Assembly (NCBI GenBank): GCA_009731375.1
Contig: BJOX01000231.1
Location: 259,639 to 323,638 of the forward strand
From: Paulinella micropora
Taxonomy: Eukaryota > Cercozoa > Imbricatea > Euglyphida
Length of the DNA stretch: 64,000 nucleotides
Direction of reading: 5' to 3'
Of the stretch, positions 1 to 64,000 are shown one piece after another; the stretch's first letter is position 1, and each line of letters begins with the position of its first letter. The position numbers were made by a program, and so were the translations under genes. Below the pieces are notes generated by a model, which was given only the letters and a program-made list of their open reading frames with translations, ran no database searches and was not told where the DNA came from.

Positions 1-1162
<1,162 letters not shown>

Positions 1163-1166
1163 GCAG

Positions 1167-63501
<62,335 letters not shown>

Positions 63502-63540
63502 GTAGCAGGCAGACATACATACATTACATGCATACATACA

Positions 63541-63571
<31 letters not shown>

Positions 63572-63700
63572 CATACATGCATGCATGCATACATACATAC
63601 ATACATACATACATACATACATACATACATAGACAGACATCTGTACATCATTGTAATGTTGTGTGTGTGCAATGTCTGTGTAATGTTAGCGTGTTCTCTC

Positions 63701-63737
<37 letters not shown>

Positions 63738-63763
63738 TCTTCTCTCTCTCTCCATATATATAA

Positions 63764-63795
<32 letters not shown>

Positions 63796-63798
63796 TTG

Positions 63799-63831
<33 letters not shown>

Positions 63832-63844
63832 TTGTGTGTGTGTG

Positions 63845-63909
<65 letters not shown>

Positions 63910-63918
63910 TACATGTAC

Positions 63919-63956
<38 letters not shown>

Positions 63957-64000
63957 GGAGGGAGGGATATATTATATATATATATATACATACATATACA
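63502..64000. repeat. ATAC, (CT)n, (AT)n and (GT)n
   Basis: Intron after exon 54. Simple repeats with a 60-bp less repetitive piece at 63635-63695; no exon seen before the window ends. Confidence 0.92.

Overview
This window looks like a piece of a eukaryotic nuclear genome. It has GT-AG introns, a polyglutamine tract coded by CAA repeats, decayed Tc1/mariner transposons, several families of small inverted-repeat elements, short telomere-like (CCCTAA)n tracts, and an extreme load of simple repeats: tetranucleotides (TATC, ACTT, ATGT, TACC), pentanucleotides, (TTG)n, (ATT)n and (GAT)n. I see no bacterial features such as operons or ribosome-binding sites. I cannot name the species; a large-genome protist or alga is my guess, held with low confidence.

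The main content is one very long plus-strand gene. I trace 54 exons from 1167 to 63501, together about 5.0 kb (roughly 1,670 codons, about 8% of the window). Most exons are only 24-120 bp. They were found as non-repetitive islands bounded by AG and GT. The reading phase carries over correctly from exon to exon along the chain, including many split codons, which is the best evidence that this is one gene. Neither the start nor the stop codon lies in the window. I do not recognise the protein. It is rich in Leu, Ala, Gln and Glu, has Thr/Pro-rich and polyGln stretches, and carries a loosely repeated helical motif.

The introns are almost entirely microsatellite, often beginning at the splice donor. 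In about half of them, pieces of the neighbouring exon have been copied with the adjoining splice site: 5' exon pieces lie upstream of the intact exon and 3' pieces lie downstream. These form arrays, for example eight partial copies before exon 26, nine copies in the exon 40 array, eight copies before the gap at 52964, and copies on both sides of exon 50.

Mobile sequences sit in the same introns. A 546-bp repeat has at least 11 insertions with one fixed 3' end abutting (TATC)n and variable 5' truncation; one insertion is a head-to-tail dimer. There are two Tc1/mariner-like elements (37247-38552 and 47641-48926), a palindromic family of about 215 bp, a GC-stem family, a family ending near CCGGGTTTCTGG, a 205-bp inverted-repeat element and a 580-bp foldback element.

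Layout: 1-7.6 kb, repeat arrays with exons 1-4 and a gap; 7.6-20.1 kb, exons 5-21 including the two largest Ser/Thr/Ala-rich exons; 20.1-26.1 kb, (TTG)n, (ATT)n and (GAT)n introns with exons 22-25; 26-31 kb, the exon 26 and 27 arrays; 31-36.7 kb, a denser run of exons 28-38; 36.7-39 kb, transposons; 39-47.6 kb, exons 39-47; 47.6-53.7 kb, a transposon, inverted fragments and the array before a gap; 53.9-63.5 kb, exons 48-54. Thirteen N-gaps are present, many next to homopolymers, so the repeat copy numbers should not be trusted exactly.
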